A stretch of DNA of 57,856 nucleotides from Bacteroidaceae bacterium (GCA_021768245.1 JAETNO010000020.1:1-57856), one strand, 5' to 3'. Positions 36,672 through 45,533 are shown, numbered from the stretch's first letter. Notes: generated by a model not told the origin, from the letters alone. Numbers and translations: made by a program.

Positions 36672-38168
36672 ATGAAATTCCCAATCATGACGCCCGAAGA
36701 GGCTGCTGATTTGTTTTTCCACGACGCCAAATGCGGATTCTCGGGTTTCACCGCCCCCGGCGCGCCCAAAGTAGTCACGCAGGCCATTGCCGCCAAGGCT
36801 GAGAAGCTTCACGCCCAAGGCGAACCTTTCAAAATCAATATCGTGACCGGCGCTTCGACTTCCGATTTGTGCGACGGCGTCCTTGCCCGCGCAAATGCAA
36901 TCGGCAAACGCACCCCCTACCAGAATCATCCCGACCTCCGCAAGCGCATCAACGCTCACGACGCACACTATTTCGACCTTCACCTCTCTGAAACCGCCCA
37001 GAAGCTCCGCTACGGTTTCTTTGGCGAGCTCGACCTTGCCATAATCGAGGTTTCCGATATTCAAGATGATGGCACATGCGTTGTCGGCACGGGAGTCGGC
37101 AATGTCCCCACCATAGCCCGTATGGCTAAAAAAATAATCATCGAGCTCAACGAGAAACTCCACCATGCCCTCTATGGTATTCACGACATCTATCTTCCTG
37201 ACGATCCTCCCTACCGCAAGGAAATCCCCGTTTTCAAGCCAAGCGATCGCATCGGCTCCCCGGTGCTGAAACTCGACCCGGAAAAGATTGTCGGAGTGGT
37301 GATGAGCGATGCTTATGAAGGAGTGAAGCCTTTCACCCCACTTGACGAGACCACAAAGATGATTGGTGCCAACGTATGCCGTTTCCTTCTCGGCGAACTT
37401 CGCAAAGGCGGCATACCCTCCACTTTCCTTCCCATCCAGTCGGGTGTGGGCAACGTGGCCAACGCAGTGCTCTACGGTCTCGCCGATGCCAAGGAGATTC
37501 CCCCATTCGAAATGTATACTGAAGTCATACAGGATGCCGTAATCGACCTCATGAAACAAGGCCGCTGCAAATTCGGCTCGACAAGCTCACTGACGGTGTC
37601 TAACGAAGTGGAGGAAGAAGTGATTTCCAATATAGATTTCTTTAAGGAGCATGTGGTGATTCGTCCGGTCGAGATTTCAAACAACCCTGAAGTTATCCGC
37701 CGACTTGGTGTCATTGCGATGAACACCGCCCTTGAAGCAGACATATTCGGCAATATCAACTCGACACATGTCACCGGCACACGCATGATGAACGGTATCG
37801 GTGGTTCCGGCGACTTCACACGCAACGCCTACATCTCAATTTTCTCCTGCCCATCTATCACGAAGGAAGGAAAAATTTCCAATATCGTCCCCATGGTCTC
37901 ACATGTCGACCACACCGAACACTCCGTCGACATCATCGTCACCGACCAGGGCATAGCAGACCTCCGCGGGCTTGACCCGGTTGAACGCGCACACGAAATA
38001 ATCAACAATTGCGCCCACCCGATTTACCGCGAACTGCTCCGCGATTACCTGAAACTTTCAACCCGTGGCGGACAAACGCCCCACACCCTCCATGCCGCCC
38101 TCGGCTTCCACACGGAATTCCTCTCGTCGGGCGACATGCGCAACGTCAACTGGGCAAACTTCGCTTAA
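36672..38168 (+). CDS. Acetyl-CoA hydrolase/CoA-transferase family protein
   Basis: 498 residues, full length for the Ach1/Cat1/SucA-type family, two CoA-transferase domains. Recognisable elements are FKINIVTGASTSDLCDGVLARA, LDLAIIEVSDIQDDGTCVVGTGVGNVPTIARMAKKIIIELNEK, and the glycine-rich NGIGGSGDFTRNAYISIFSCPS, which forms the oxyanion/CoA loop. It likely moves CoA between acetate, succinate or propionate; in Bacteroidales such enzymes can serve propionate formation. Exact specificity cannot be read from sequence. It is monocistronic, with an exceptionally long terminator palindrome. Confidence 0.88.
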   Translation: MKFPIMTPEEAADLFFHDAKCGFSGFTAPGAPKVVTQAIAAKAEKLHAQGEPFKINIVTGASTSDLCDGVLARANAIGKRTPYQNHPDLRKRINAHDAHYFDLHLSETAQKLRYGFFGELDLAIIEVSDIQDDGTCVVGTGVGNVPTIARMAKKIIIELNEKLHHALYGIHDIYLPDDPPYRKEIPVFKPSDRIGSPVLKLDPEKIVGVVMSDAYEGVKPFTPLDETTKMIGANVCRFLLGELRKGGIPSTFLPIQSGVGNVANAVLYGLADAKEIPPFEMYTEVIQDAVIDLMKQGRCKFGSTSSLTVSNEVEEEVISNIDFFKEHVVIRPVEISNNPEVIRRLGVIAMNTALEADIFGNINSTHVTGTRMMNGIGGSGDFTRNAYISIFSCPSITKEGKISNIVPMVSHVDHTEHSVDIIVTDQGIADLRGLDPVERAHEIINNCAHPIYRELLRDYLKLSTRGGQTPHTLHAALGFHTEFLSSGDMRNVNWANFA

Positions 38169-38180
38169 GGGAACCGGAAT

Positions 38181-38234
38181 ACATATTGAATAAGGCGTGC
38201 TAAAAATATTTTTAGCACGCCTTATTCAATATGT
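38181..38234. terminator. Perfect 27-bp palindrome, bidirectional terminator
   Basis: Positions 38181-38207 and 38208-38234 are exact reverse complements with no spacer; the centre is TAAAAAT/ATTTTTA, which gives T tracts inside the arms. It lies between convergent genes. Confidence 0.8.
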
Positions 38235-38274
38235 TCCTTTATAAAAGAATCATTCTTCATATAAAATATTCCTT

Positions 38275-39261
38275 TTAATACCGGGCCTTGGACAGTGCCT
38301 GCTTATCATCATAAAAAACAGGAGACAGAATTTCAGACAATGCCACCTTATTATATTTAAGGTATGATGCGACAATCCTGTGTCCGATGAAGCGACCGGC
38401 ATAACCGGGACTCTCATGATGGAGCACAGTGGTCACAGGCGACAACCCCACGAGCATATTCGCCGTCAGATCGTCGGTGCTGAAAAGCAATTTTCTCCCC
38501 GCGAGAGCATACCATAATTCCCTCTCGTTCTTCTCAAGCCATTCCCATTCGCTCTCATCATAACCGAGAGCCTGACATTCGTCAAGTCCTGTCAGCTGCA
38601 TCACAGCCTCTGTCACCGCCCCTTCATAAAGCAATCGGGACAACACCGTAGGATAATCCCCTGCGGGACTGTATGGAAAATCACGACGCACAAGCGCCTC
38701 TGCCACATCGGGCAGAATCCTGTCAGCAACTTTCCGTCGACGGATATAGTCGGGAAAGTAGCCGTAAGGCTCATAGTCAACTCCTAAATAATGGTTCAGT
38801 CCGAGAAACATGACGGAATCCACTGTAAACACCGACTGATTGAACGGAGAGACCACCGCATATATCGACGGGAGAGCCACCTCCGGCAAACGTTCCCTGA
38901 AATTGGCAACCATGCTTCCGAACGCACGCTCCATATCAATGAAAGCCACGGTTTCCTGCCCCTCAACGCCCCATACTGAATCCATAACAGATGTGCTTAG
39001 AGTGATTGACGGAGCTTTGGAATAAACGGCAAGCGCCGAATCTGTCAACTCACCATAGCCTGAAATCTTAAACAGCTTGTCTGCGGCATCACGCATATCT
39101 CCAAGAGCCTTCATATTGCCCTTACGCAGAAGGAGGTCGAGTCTTTTCACCTCCACACGATTGTCGTCGCTCTCCACGCATGCAGGAAGCACCACCAACG
39201 CAGCTACTATCAAAAGTCCCAGATAATAAGTCTTCAACATAATCCGATTTGTTACTCTCAT
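38275..39261 (-). CDS. GldB-like lipoprotein
   Basis: 328 residues (or 321 if the internal ATG at 39240 is used). A lipoprotein signal ends in VVLPAC at the lipobox, so the mature protein is lipid-anchored. The middle region VDSVMFLGLNHYLGVDYEPYGYFPDYIRRR and the later NERELWYALAGRKLLFSTD region resemble the GldB family, which supports gliding and type IX secretion in Flavobacteria. In non-gliding Bacteroidales its job is unclear. It is divergent from the amidase gene. Confidence 0.78.
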   Translation of the reverse strand: MRVTNRIMLKTYYLGLLIVAALVVLPACVESDDNRVEVKRLDLLLRKGNMKALGDMRDAADKLFKISGYGELTDSALAVYSKAPSITLSTSVMDSVWGVEGQETVAFIDMERAFGSMVANFRERLPEVALPSIYAVVSPFNQSVFTVDSVMFLGLNHYLGVDYEPYGYFPDYIRRRKVADRILPDVAEALVRRDFPYSPAGDYPTVLSRLLYEGAVTEAVMQLTGLDECQALGYDESEWEWLEKNERELWYALAGRKLLFSTDDLTANMLVGLSPVTTVLHHESPGYAGRFIGHRIVASYLKYNKVALSEILSPVFYDDKQALSKARY

Positions 39262-39366
39262 GAATATAATGCCTCATCAAATGAAAACCATTGGCCAAAA
39301 ATAATCAAATTTTGGCATTTATGCATAATTTTTCAATCCCGAAGTAGCAAATAGGGAGACTTTTGC

Positions 39367-39374
39367 TAACTTTG
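39367..39374 (+). promoter_or_regulatory. Putative -7 box (TAACTTTG) of the amidase gene
   Basis: TAACTTTG lies about 43 bp before the ATG at 39417. This supports that start over 39363, which would precede the box. No clear -33 element. Confidence 0.5.
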
Positions 39375-39416
39375 CATGACGTTTTGGCCAACAATCCCCC
39401 GTCAACAACACTCGAA

Positions 39417-40625
39417 ATGTCAACAAAACGCATAATCCGACTTCTCATACTCCTGCTACTACTCCCTGTTTCCGTGGCGGCAAAAGACTTCGTAGTCGTA
39501 ATCGACCCGGGTCATGGAGGCAAGGATGCCGGTGCCCTCGGACAGCGGACAAATGAAAAGACCGTCAATCTCGGAGTGGCAAAGCGGCTGCGCGACCTAA
39601 TCAACGCCAATATGAAAGACGCGACAGTAGTCATGACACGTGACAATGACCGCTTCGTCACCCTTCAAGGGCGTGCCGACCTCGCCAACCACAAACATGC
39701 TGACATATTCATCTCCATACATGCCAATTCCGTTGACAGGAAATCTCCGATGTTCACAAAAATCAACGGGGCATCCGTCTATACCCTCGGGCTTAAACGT
39801 TCAGACACCAACCTGAGCGTGGCTATGCGTGAGAACGCGGTGATGAAACTCGAGCCGGACTACACGACCACCTATCAGGGCTTCGACCCATCATCGGCCG
39901 AGAGCTACATAGCCTTCGAGATGATGCAACACTCAAACCTCGACCAAAGCATCGAACTCGCGGAAGCCGTGCAGAACCAATTGGTGAGAACAGCAGGACG
40001 TAAGAACAACGGCGTTCGTCAGGCACCGTTCTGGGTGCTCGTCCGCACAAGTATGCCCGCAATACTCGTAGAACTCGACTTCATATGCAATCCCGCCATG
40101 GAAAAGTTCATGGCCTCCGAGCGCGGACAGAAAAAACTCGCCCAAGCCATATATAACGGTATCGCCAAATATCGGAAATCAGCTCCGATAAAGTCCGAGG
40201 CATCTACCGCCGAACCGACGACGTCCGACATACGGGAGACAGAGGAACGGATTGCATCTGAAAACGACCGCGCCGGCCGCCATGTCAAACCCGTGAAACC
40301 CGAACGGAGAAAAAAAGACAAACCTAAAACCGAGACAAAAAACGAGACAACTCCGACGGAACCTGCACCTGTAAAGGCTACTGTTTCAAATGACGGAATC
40401 ATATATAAAATCCAATTCCTCACATCGTCAAAACCACTTTCCGATGACGACAAACGCCTCAAAGGCCTCTCGCCGGTAGACTATTACCGCGACGGTAACG
40501 TCGTGAAATATACGTTCGGCTCATATAACTCACAGTCGGAAGCCAATGCTGACCTTCCGAAAGTGAAACGTCTTTTCCATGACGCATTCATCATAAAAAC
40601 CCGCGACGGCAAACGCATAAAATAG
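39417..40625 (+). CDS. N-acetylmuramoyl-L-alanine amidase (Amidase_3) with C-terminal SPOR-like domain
   Basis: The ATG at 39417 gives 402 residues starting with a signal peptide (MSTKRIIRLLILLLLLPVSVAA). The catalytic domain at about 24-225 has the zinc-binding blocks VIDPGHGGKDAGALG, a glutamate in the following helix, DIFISIHANS and PAILVELDFICNP. It cleaves the bond between muramic acid and L-alanine in peptidoglycan. A Lys/Glu/Thr/Pro-rich linker leads to an end domain (IYKIQFLTSSKPL...VKYTFGSYNSQSEANADLPKVK) that resembles a SPOR module, which binds septal glycan. The MCE protein gene follows by 57 bp. Confidence 0.9.
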   Translation: MSTKRIIRLLILLLLLPVSVAAKDFVVVIDPGHGGKDAGALGQRTNEKTVNLGVAKRLRDLINANMKDATVVMTRDNDRFVTLQGRADLANHKHADIFISIHANSVDRKSPMFTKINGASVYTLGLKRSDTNLSVAMRENAVMKLEPDYTTTYQGFDPSSAESYIAFEMMQHSNLDQSIELAEAVQNQLVRTAGRKNNGVRQAPFWVLVRTSMPAILVELDFICNPAMEKFMASERGQKKLAQAIYNGIAKYRKSAPIKSEASTAEPTTSDIRETEERIASENDRAGRHVKPVKPERRKKDKPKTETKNETTPTEPAPVKATVSNDGIIYKIQFLTSSKPLSDDDKRLKGLSPVDYYRDGNVVKYTFGSYNSQSEANADLPKVKRLFHDAFIIKTRDGKRIK

Positions 40626-40682
40626 GGAAAAGTCACAACTAACCCCCACAACCAACCGTTACTAAGACAAGAAAGCTTAAAT

Positions 40683-41606
40683 ATGAAAGTTAAATTTTCA
40701 AAAGAACTCATCATAGGCGTCAGCGCCCTGCTCTCACTGCTGATTCTTTTTTTCGGCATCGACTATCTGAAAGGCATAAACGTATTTAAGTCTGCAAACT
40801 ATTACTATGCGTCCTACACCAACGTGGCAGGGCTCGCCCAGTCTGCGCCGGTGACACTCAACGGATATAAGATAGGACTCGTCAGAGAAATCAATTATGA
40901 ATATGACAACCCCGGCCATGTACTCGTAGAGCTGAGCCTTGACAAGAAACTGCGCCTCCCGGTCGGCACCAAAGCTGTAATTGTCACTGATATGCTCGGT
41001 ACTTCAAGCGTGGAACTGCACATGGCCCCCGGCAACGATTACTGCGAGGTAGGCTCAAAGATTGAGGGTGTGGTCAACGCCGGCCTCATGAGTCAGGTAT
41101 CGTCAGAACTCATGCCGACCATAGTCTCCATAGCACCTCATATCGATTCCCTTGTGGTCGCCTTGACAAAAATCGCAGCTGACCCGGCCCTGCTCAATTC
41201 CGTGAAACGACTCGATGCGATTATGGCGAATCTTGAGGTTTCAACCAACCATCTGAACAGGGCAATGGCCGGAGTCCCGACTCTCGTCAATACCGCAAAC
41301 GGCACTATGGCAAACGTCAAGGAGATATCTTCTAACCTGACACAGATATCTTCGGCCCTCGCCGCACTGTCGGATGATTTGAAAGACATGCCGCTCGACT
41401 CAACAATGCGCAACATCAACAACATCACGGCCAACCTTGACCGTGCCACAGAACAGTTGAACTCCACCAACTCCTCTCTCGGACTTCTGCTCAACGACCC
41501 GGCGCTCTATAACAACATCAACAACAGCGCGGCCCATATCGACAGCATACTCATCGACCTGAAGAAACAGCCCAAACGCTACATCCCGTCCATCAAGATA
41601 TTCTGA
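40683..41606 (+). CDS. MCE/MlaD domain protein
   Basis: 307 residues. One N-terminal membrane helix (about 9-27) anchors a periplasmic MCE domain at about 38-117 (YYYASYTNVAGLAQSAPVTLNGYKIGLVREI...VGTKAVIVTDMLGTSSVELHM). A long helical region with repeated NLTQISSALAAL/NINNITANLDRATEQLNSTNSS follows. MCE proteins form hexameric rings that carry phospholipids between membranes. MlaE/MlaF partners are not encoded here. It lies downstream of the amidase, a frequent pairing in Bacteroidetes. Confidence 0.88.
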   Translation: MKVKFSKELIIGVSALLSLLILFFGIDYLKGINVFKSANYYYASYTNVAGLAQSAPVTLNGYKIGLVREINYEYDNPGHVLVELSLDKKLRLPVGTKAVIVTDMLGTSSVELHMAPGNDYCEVGSKIEGVVNAGLMSQVSSELMPTIVSIAPHIDSLVVALTKIAADPALLNSVKRLDAIMANLEVSTNHLNRAMAGVPTLVNTANGTMANVKEISSNLTQISSALAALSDDLKDMPLDSTMRNINNITANLDRATEQLNSTNSSLGLLLNDPALYNNINNSAAHIDSILIDLKKQPKRYIPSIKIF

Positions 41607-41619
41607 TTTATTATTATAT

Positions 41620-41675
41620 ACAAAACAACGGCAGATGATTTCAAACCATAATGAAATCATCTGCCGTTGTTTTGT
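41620..41675. terminator. Bidirectional terminator, 24-bp perfect inverted repeat
   Basis: 41620-41643 is the exact complement of 41652-41675 with an 8-nt loop. A- and T-rich ends lie on both sides, between convergent MCE and ABC-F genes. Confidence 0.9.
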
Positions 41676-41702
41676 GCAGTATCCTAAACGGGACTGGAAA
41701 GG

Positions 41703-43319
41703 CTATTTGACGTAGAGTTTCTCACGCGCTGCCAGCACTTTCTCATCCGTGATATAATCGTCGTAGTCCATAAGCTTGTCGATAGTGCCACCGGGAGTCA
41801 ATTCAATGATACGGTTGCAGACTGTCTGGATAAATTCATGGTCATGACTCGACAGGAGGAGATTGCCCTTGAATGACTGCAAGGTATTGTTGAACGCCTG
41901 AATGGATTCAAGGTCGAGATGATTTGTTGGGGAATCGAGCACAAGGGTGTTCGCATCTGTCATCATCATGCGTGCAATCATGCAACGCATCTTCTCACCG
42001 CCTGAAAGCACCGACGCCTTCTTAAGCACTTCCTCACCGGAGAAAAGCATCTTGCCGAGGAAGCCTTTGAGATAAATCTCGGAACTGTCGTCGGAATACT
42101 GCGACAGCCAGTCCACAAGCGAGAGGTCGGTATTGAAAAATGCGGAATTATCGAGTGGAAGATAGGCGGTAGTTATAGTCTGTCCCCACTCATATGTGCC
42201 CGCGTCAGGCTTGCGATTGCCGGTTATGATTTCAAAAAGCGCAGTCATGGCGCGCGGGTCATGGCTGAGGAAAGCTATCTTATCACCCTTCTCTACCTGG
42301 AAGTTCACATCCTTAAACAGTATCTCCCCATCAACGGAAGCCGTTAGCCCCTTGACTTCAAGAATTTTATTGCCCGGTTCACGGTTGGGTGTAAAGATAA
42401 TTCCGGGATAGCGGCGCGACGAAGGCTGAATCTCCTCCACATTAAGTTTCTCAAGCATCTTCTTGCGTGAGGTCGTCTGCTTGGATTTCGCCACGTTGGC
42501 ACTGAAACGCTGGATGAACTCCAGCAATTCCTTGCGCTTCTCCTCAGCCTTCTTGTTGGCCTGCTGCTGCTGACGGAGAGCAAGCTGCGAGGATTCATAC
42601 CAGAAGCTGTAGTTGCCGGCAAAAAGAGTGAGTTTATTATAGTCGATGTCAAGGGTGTGAGTGCAGACGGAATCGAGGAAGTGACGGTCGTGGCTGACCA
42701 CGAGCACGGTATTCTCGAACTTCGAGAGATAATCTTCGAGCCACGCCACAGTCTCAAGGTCAAGGTCATTGGTCGGCTCGTCGAGCAGAAGGTTGTCGGG
42801 ATTACCGAAAAGGGCTTTCGCAAGAAGCACGCGGACTTTCTCATTACCGCTCATATCGCGCATCAGCGTATAGTGCCGGTCCTCCTTGATTCCGAGGCCG
42901 CTCAGCAGGGCTGCGGCATCGCTCTCGGCGTTCCATCCTTCAAGTTCCGCGAATTTCTCTTCGAGTTCAGAGGCGCGTATGCCGTCCTCGTCACTGAAAT
43001 CCTCCTTCGCATATAGCGCGTCTTTTTCCTGCATTATATCCCAAAGGACGGTATGGCCCCGGAGCACGGTTTCCATCACCGTGCAGTCGTCGAATTTGAA
43101 GTGGTCCTGCTCAAGGACACTCATTCGCTCACCGGGACCCTGGGTGACGTTGCCATGAGTCGGTGAAAGCTGGTCGCTGAGTATACGCATGAGCGTCGAT
43201 TTCCCGGCACCGTTAGCGCCTATAATACCGTAGCAGTTTCCCGGAGTAAACTTCAGGTTCACATCCTGAAAAAGCACCCGCTTCCCGAACTGCATTCCTA
43301 AATTGTTAACAGCTATCAT
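41703..43319 (-). CDS. ABC-F family ATPase with a degenerate second nucleotide site
   Basis: 538 residues, two ABC domains joined by a charged linker, no membrane span; ABC-F proteins act on the ribosome. The first domain is intact: GANGAGKST, MSGNEKVRVLLAKAL, LLLDEPTNDLD. In the second domain the Walker A position reads FLSHDPRAMTALF, without the GxxxxGK[ST] loop, and the Walker B region reads LVLDSPTNHLD, with serine where the catalytic glutamate normally sits, although LSGGEKMRC is kept. The second site is therefore probably unable to hydrolyse ATP normally. Overall it is nearest the YbiT-like subgroup. Confidence 0.9.
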   Translation of the reverse strand: MIAVNNLGMQFGKRVLFQDVNLKFTPGNCYGIIGANGAGKSTLMRILSDQLSPTHGNVTQGPGERMSVLEQDHFKFDDCTVMETVLRGHTVLWDIMQEKDALYAKEDFSDEDGIRASELEEKFAELEGWNAESDAAALLSGLGIKEDRHYTLMRDMSGNEKVRVLLAKALFGNPDNLLLDEPTNDLDLETVAWLEDYLSKFENTVLVVSHDRHFLDSVCTHTLDIDYNKLTLFAGNYSFWYESSQLALRQQQQANKKAEEKRKELLEFIQRFSANVAKSKQTTSRKKMLEKLNVEEIQPSSRRYPGIIFTPNREPGNKILEVKGLTASVDGEILFKDVNFQVEKGDKIAFLSHDPRAMTALFEIITGNRKPDAGTYEWGQTITTAYLPLDNSAFFNTDLSLVDWLSQYSDDSSEIYLKGFLGKMLFSGEEVLKKASVLSGGEKMRCMIARMMMTDANTLVLDSPTNHLDLESIQAFNNTLQSFKGNLLLSSHDHEFIQTVCNRIIELTPGGTIDKLMDYDDYITDEKVLAAREKLYVK

Positions 43320-43745
43320 TCTAAAAACTTGTCAATATTCATTTTCGGACTGCAAAGGTAAGAATTTTTCATGAGATTTTGAGACTAAAAGGAATATACA
43401 TCGTCATTAAATAGCCTCCGGGCCCTTATCTCATCCGGATTAAACCCGACGTCAAGAATCCATTGATTATCTCTAAGCAAATTCTCCCTCGAAAATTAAG
43501 CAACAAGGCATAATGCTAACCGTCACCGATTTACGATTGAGAAATCAGCGACAGATAACAAGTGGGTAACAAAAATGGATTTTATTTGTAGGAAGCAGTC
43601 AGACGGTCAAAATGGAACGGAAGGGAAAGATAAAGGTATGGTCGGTAATCTATGGATATGGCTGACTGTAATCCCTTCTTGACTTTGCAAAGGAAATAAA
43701 TTTTGATGAATCAGCCAAGCGAAAACAGGCAATTTGTCAAGAGTG
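43320..43745. other. 426-bp region without a gene
   Basis: Contains a -7-like TACCTTTG on the minus strand (complement of 43353-43360) that could serve the ABC-F gene. The rest has no supported reading frame, hairpin or RNA gene that I could recognise. It marks the edge between core genes and the accessory region. Confidence 0.5.
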
Positions 43746-44312
43746 TTAATCGGCGTGACTGCCGGATGTCTCCCGGAATCGGTGGAGCTGGCGGCGTGAG
43801 ATATTCAGATATGAGGCGATTTCGCCTAATGATACGAGTTCAAGTATGCGCGGGAACCGCTCAATCAGTTGGCGGTAGCGTTGGAGAGGTGAGTAATAAT
43901 AGCTGTCGAGTATTGTTCTGTAGGCTTGAGAGAACAACGACTGCACGAATCGTAGGTTAAGTTCCGGATTGCACTCCAGGTATTCCCAGATAACCTTTGT
44001 CGGCACGACCATCACATCGGAATCTTCCAATGCGATGATGGCTGTTGGCATGGGCGCTCCCGACATTATCACGGAGTAGTTGGCCAAAACAGCGTTTCTG
44101 AATACGAAACCGACGGTTTTCAAGTTCCCCTCGCAATCGGTGAGCGCGTGTTTGAAACCTCCGCTCTCTATCCATCCGCACTGTTTCAGGCTCTCGCCGG
44201 AATGCACGAAGTATTCGCCACGACGATAATGCCGCAGTTCGCCATGACTCTCGCAGATCTCTTTCCAGAAAGCGAAATCAATATCCCGTTCAAAGGAGTT
44301 GAACTTCTCCAT
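43746..44312 (-). CDS. Crp/Fnr-family regulator (short form)
   Basis: 188 residues. The cNMP-binding-like domain takes about the first 115 residues (RRGEYFVHSGESLKQCGWIESGGFKHAL...VGFVFRNAVLANYSVIM), with a C-terminal HTH containing LVSLGEIASYLNISRRQLHRFRE. The pattern is that of the Bacteroidetes short Crp group. There is no FNR-type cysteine cluster. It is divergent from the island genes, with a perfect TGTGA-N6-TCACA site in the shared intergenic region, so it probably controls that promoter and possibly itself. Confidence 0.88.
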   Translation of the reverse strand: MEKFNSFERDIDFAFWKEICESHGELRHYRRGEYFVHSGESLKQCGWIESGGFKHALTDCEGNLKTVGFVFRNAVLANYSVIMSGAPMPTAIIALEDSDVMVVPTKVIWEYLECNPELNLRFVQSLFSQAYRTILDSYYYSPLQRYRQLIERFPRILELVSLGEIASYLNISRRQLHRFRETSGSHAD

Positions 44313-44394
44313 AATGCAAAATTACCACTTTTTTATGAGGTTTTGGCCCTTCCGGACTTATAAAATCCTCACAATATGGCGAAAACCGTAGGAG

Positions 44395-44412
44395 GTGTGA
44401 CAAATGTCACAC
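44395..44412. promoter_or_regulatory. Crp/Fnr-type operator
   Basis: GTGTGAC-AAAT-GTCACAC is a perfect palindrome containing TGTGA-N6-TCACA, the classic Crp half-site arrangement. It lies 84 bp from the start of the adjacent Crp/Fnr gene, centred about 42 bp before the predicted start site of the plus-strand promoter, the class II activator position. Confidence 0.7.
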
Positions 44413-44432
44413 TTAAAGTCAATTATTCTCGT

Positions 44433-44440
44433 TAACTTTG
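44433..44440 (+). promoter_or_regulatory. -7 box of the promoter leading into the radical-SAM remnant and island array
   Basis: TAACTTTG fits TAnnTTTG. No TTTG lies 19-20 bp upstream; the operator overlaps that place, consistent with an activator-dependent promoter. Confidence 0.6.
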
Positions 44441-44508
44441 TGATGAGAACTACCCTTTAGCGACTTATGGGATAGCAAAGAAAAAATGACAGCATAAATC
44501 CGGGCACA

Positions 44509-44682
44509 ATGGAAAACGGCCTCGCAAGAATCATCGGCATAGCGCGTCATCGCCTCTCTACCGACGGCGATGGCGTCACCACGCTTGTGGCTTTTCACGG
44601 ATGCCCGCTCCGTTGCCGTTATTACTTCATTCCTCCGTCGTTCAGCGATGGAAATTATACCGGGAAAGGAGGAGAAATATGA
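44509..44682 (+). pseudogene. N-terminal remnant of a radical-SAM (glycyl-radical activase-like) gene
   Basis: 57 codons starting MENGLARIIGIARHRLSTDG and continuing VTTLVAFHGCPLRCRYY. The start and the GCPLRC block match the first part of YjjW/PFL-activase-like 4Fe-4S proteins, where CxxxCxxC is needed. Here the third cysteine position is tyrosine (codon TAC) and the sequence then loses similarity and stops at 44680-44682. A working enzyme would need about 200-250 more residues. The stop overlaps the next start (ATGA), so the fragment is probably still translated and may act as a leader coupling translation into the array. Confidence 0.65.
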
Positions 44683-45530
44683 AAACCTCTCTCCGATATA
44701 AGATTGTGCTTTGGATGGTGTGGGTGCAGCTTGCCATACTGCCGATTGTCATTGTAATGCTTAATGTTACTGACAGAGGAGTGATGTGGCGATGGAACCT
44801 GCCTAACTGGTTGATGGTCGGAGGATATTGCATCGGATTACTTGCCCTGCCAATAAGCCGGGGACTTGAAAAATCCAAACTGCTGAAATGGTGGCTTAGA
44901 GTTGATTTTTGGGTCTCACTCATACCGTCGATTCTTGTATTACCATTATTATCTTATGTTGGCCGATATTATATAGATGCGGAGGATGGAGAATATGTAC
45001 TCTATCATATAAGAGGATTAATGGCTGTGGCACCAAATTATAAGTGCGGTAAAAAGGATGGTCTGTTTATTCGCAAAATCTCGCCATACTCCTATATCGG
45101 AGCATACGAATATGACAATGCAAAAATTGAATGTTTCAGAGTTGACACTCTTAAAGGTTGTTTCTACGGCATACAGCGCGGAGCATTTCCTACGGTATGG
45201 TGTTGCCCGATAGATTCTGCGAAATATCGTCACTATGCCGCAGAGATAACATCGCTCATTGACAGCCTGTATCAATCCCAACCTTTATTAAAACCACAAT
45301 CTTACGGTACTTTCACATATCCTGATAACTTTAATGAAGTTTCTTATAAAGCCCCCTTTATAACATACACCGATTCTGTAACTTACCATATTGACTGTAA
45401 CGCCGGTGATAGCTTGTGGATATCATTTTACCACAATGTTCTTACCGAATTGTCATACCCAAAAGATTCCGTAACCTCGCTGTCACCCGCAGCAGTGCGT
45501 CGGATTATTGCCAATTTGGAAAGGAGGTAA
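44679..45530 (+). CDS. Membrane protein with large C-terminal soluble domain, first gene of the array
   Basis: The ATG at 44679 overlaps the remnant stop and has a strong AAAGGAGG (44665-44672) six bases upstream, which decides the start: 283 residues. Three membrane helices fill about the first 115 residues (KIVLWMVWVQLAILPIVIVML, a span near 43-62, and VSLIPSILVLPLLSYV). About 165 residues follow on the far side, with several cysteines (YKCGKKDG, CCPIDS). I do not recognise a family. Three-span immunity proteins of this shape protect against membrane-targeting effectors, but that role is inferred only from context. The next gene starts 3 bp after its stop. Confidence 0.75.
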   Translation: MKTSLRYKIVLWMVWVQLAILPIVIVMLNVTDRGVMWRWNLPNWLMVGGYCIGLLALPISRGLEKSKLLKWWLRVDFWVSLIPSILVLPLLSYVGRYYIDAEDGEYVLYHIRGLMAVAPNYKCGKKDGLFIRKISPYSYIGAYEYDNAKIECFRVDTLKGCFYGIQRGAFPTVWCCPIDSAKYRHYAAEITSLIDSLYQSQPLLKPQSYGTFTYPDNFNEVSYKAPFITYTDSVTYHIDCNAGDSLWISFYHNVLTELSYPKDSVTSLSPAAVRRIIANLERR

Positions 45531-45533
45531 ACA

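Noticed and set aside
44601..44678. Longer N terminus for the first array gene
   Set aside because: It lies within the radical-SAM remnant, whereas the ATG at 44679 has a strong Shine-Dalgarno sequence and starts right before the first membrane helix.
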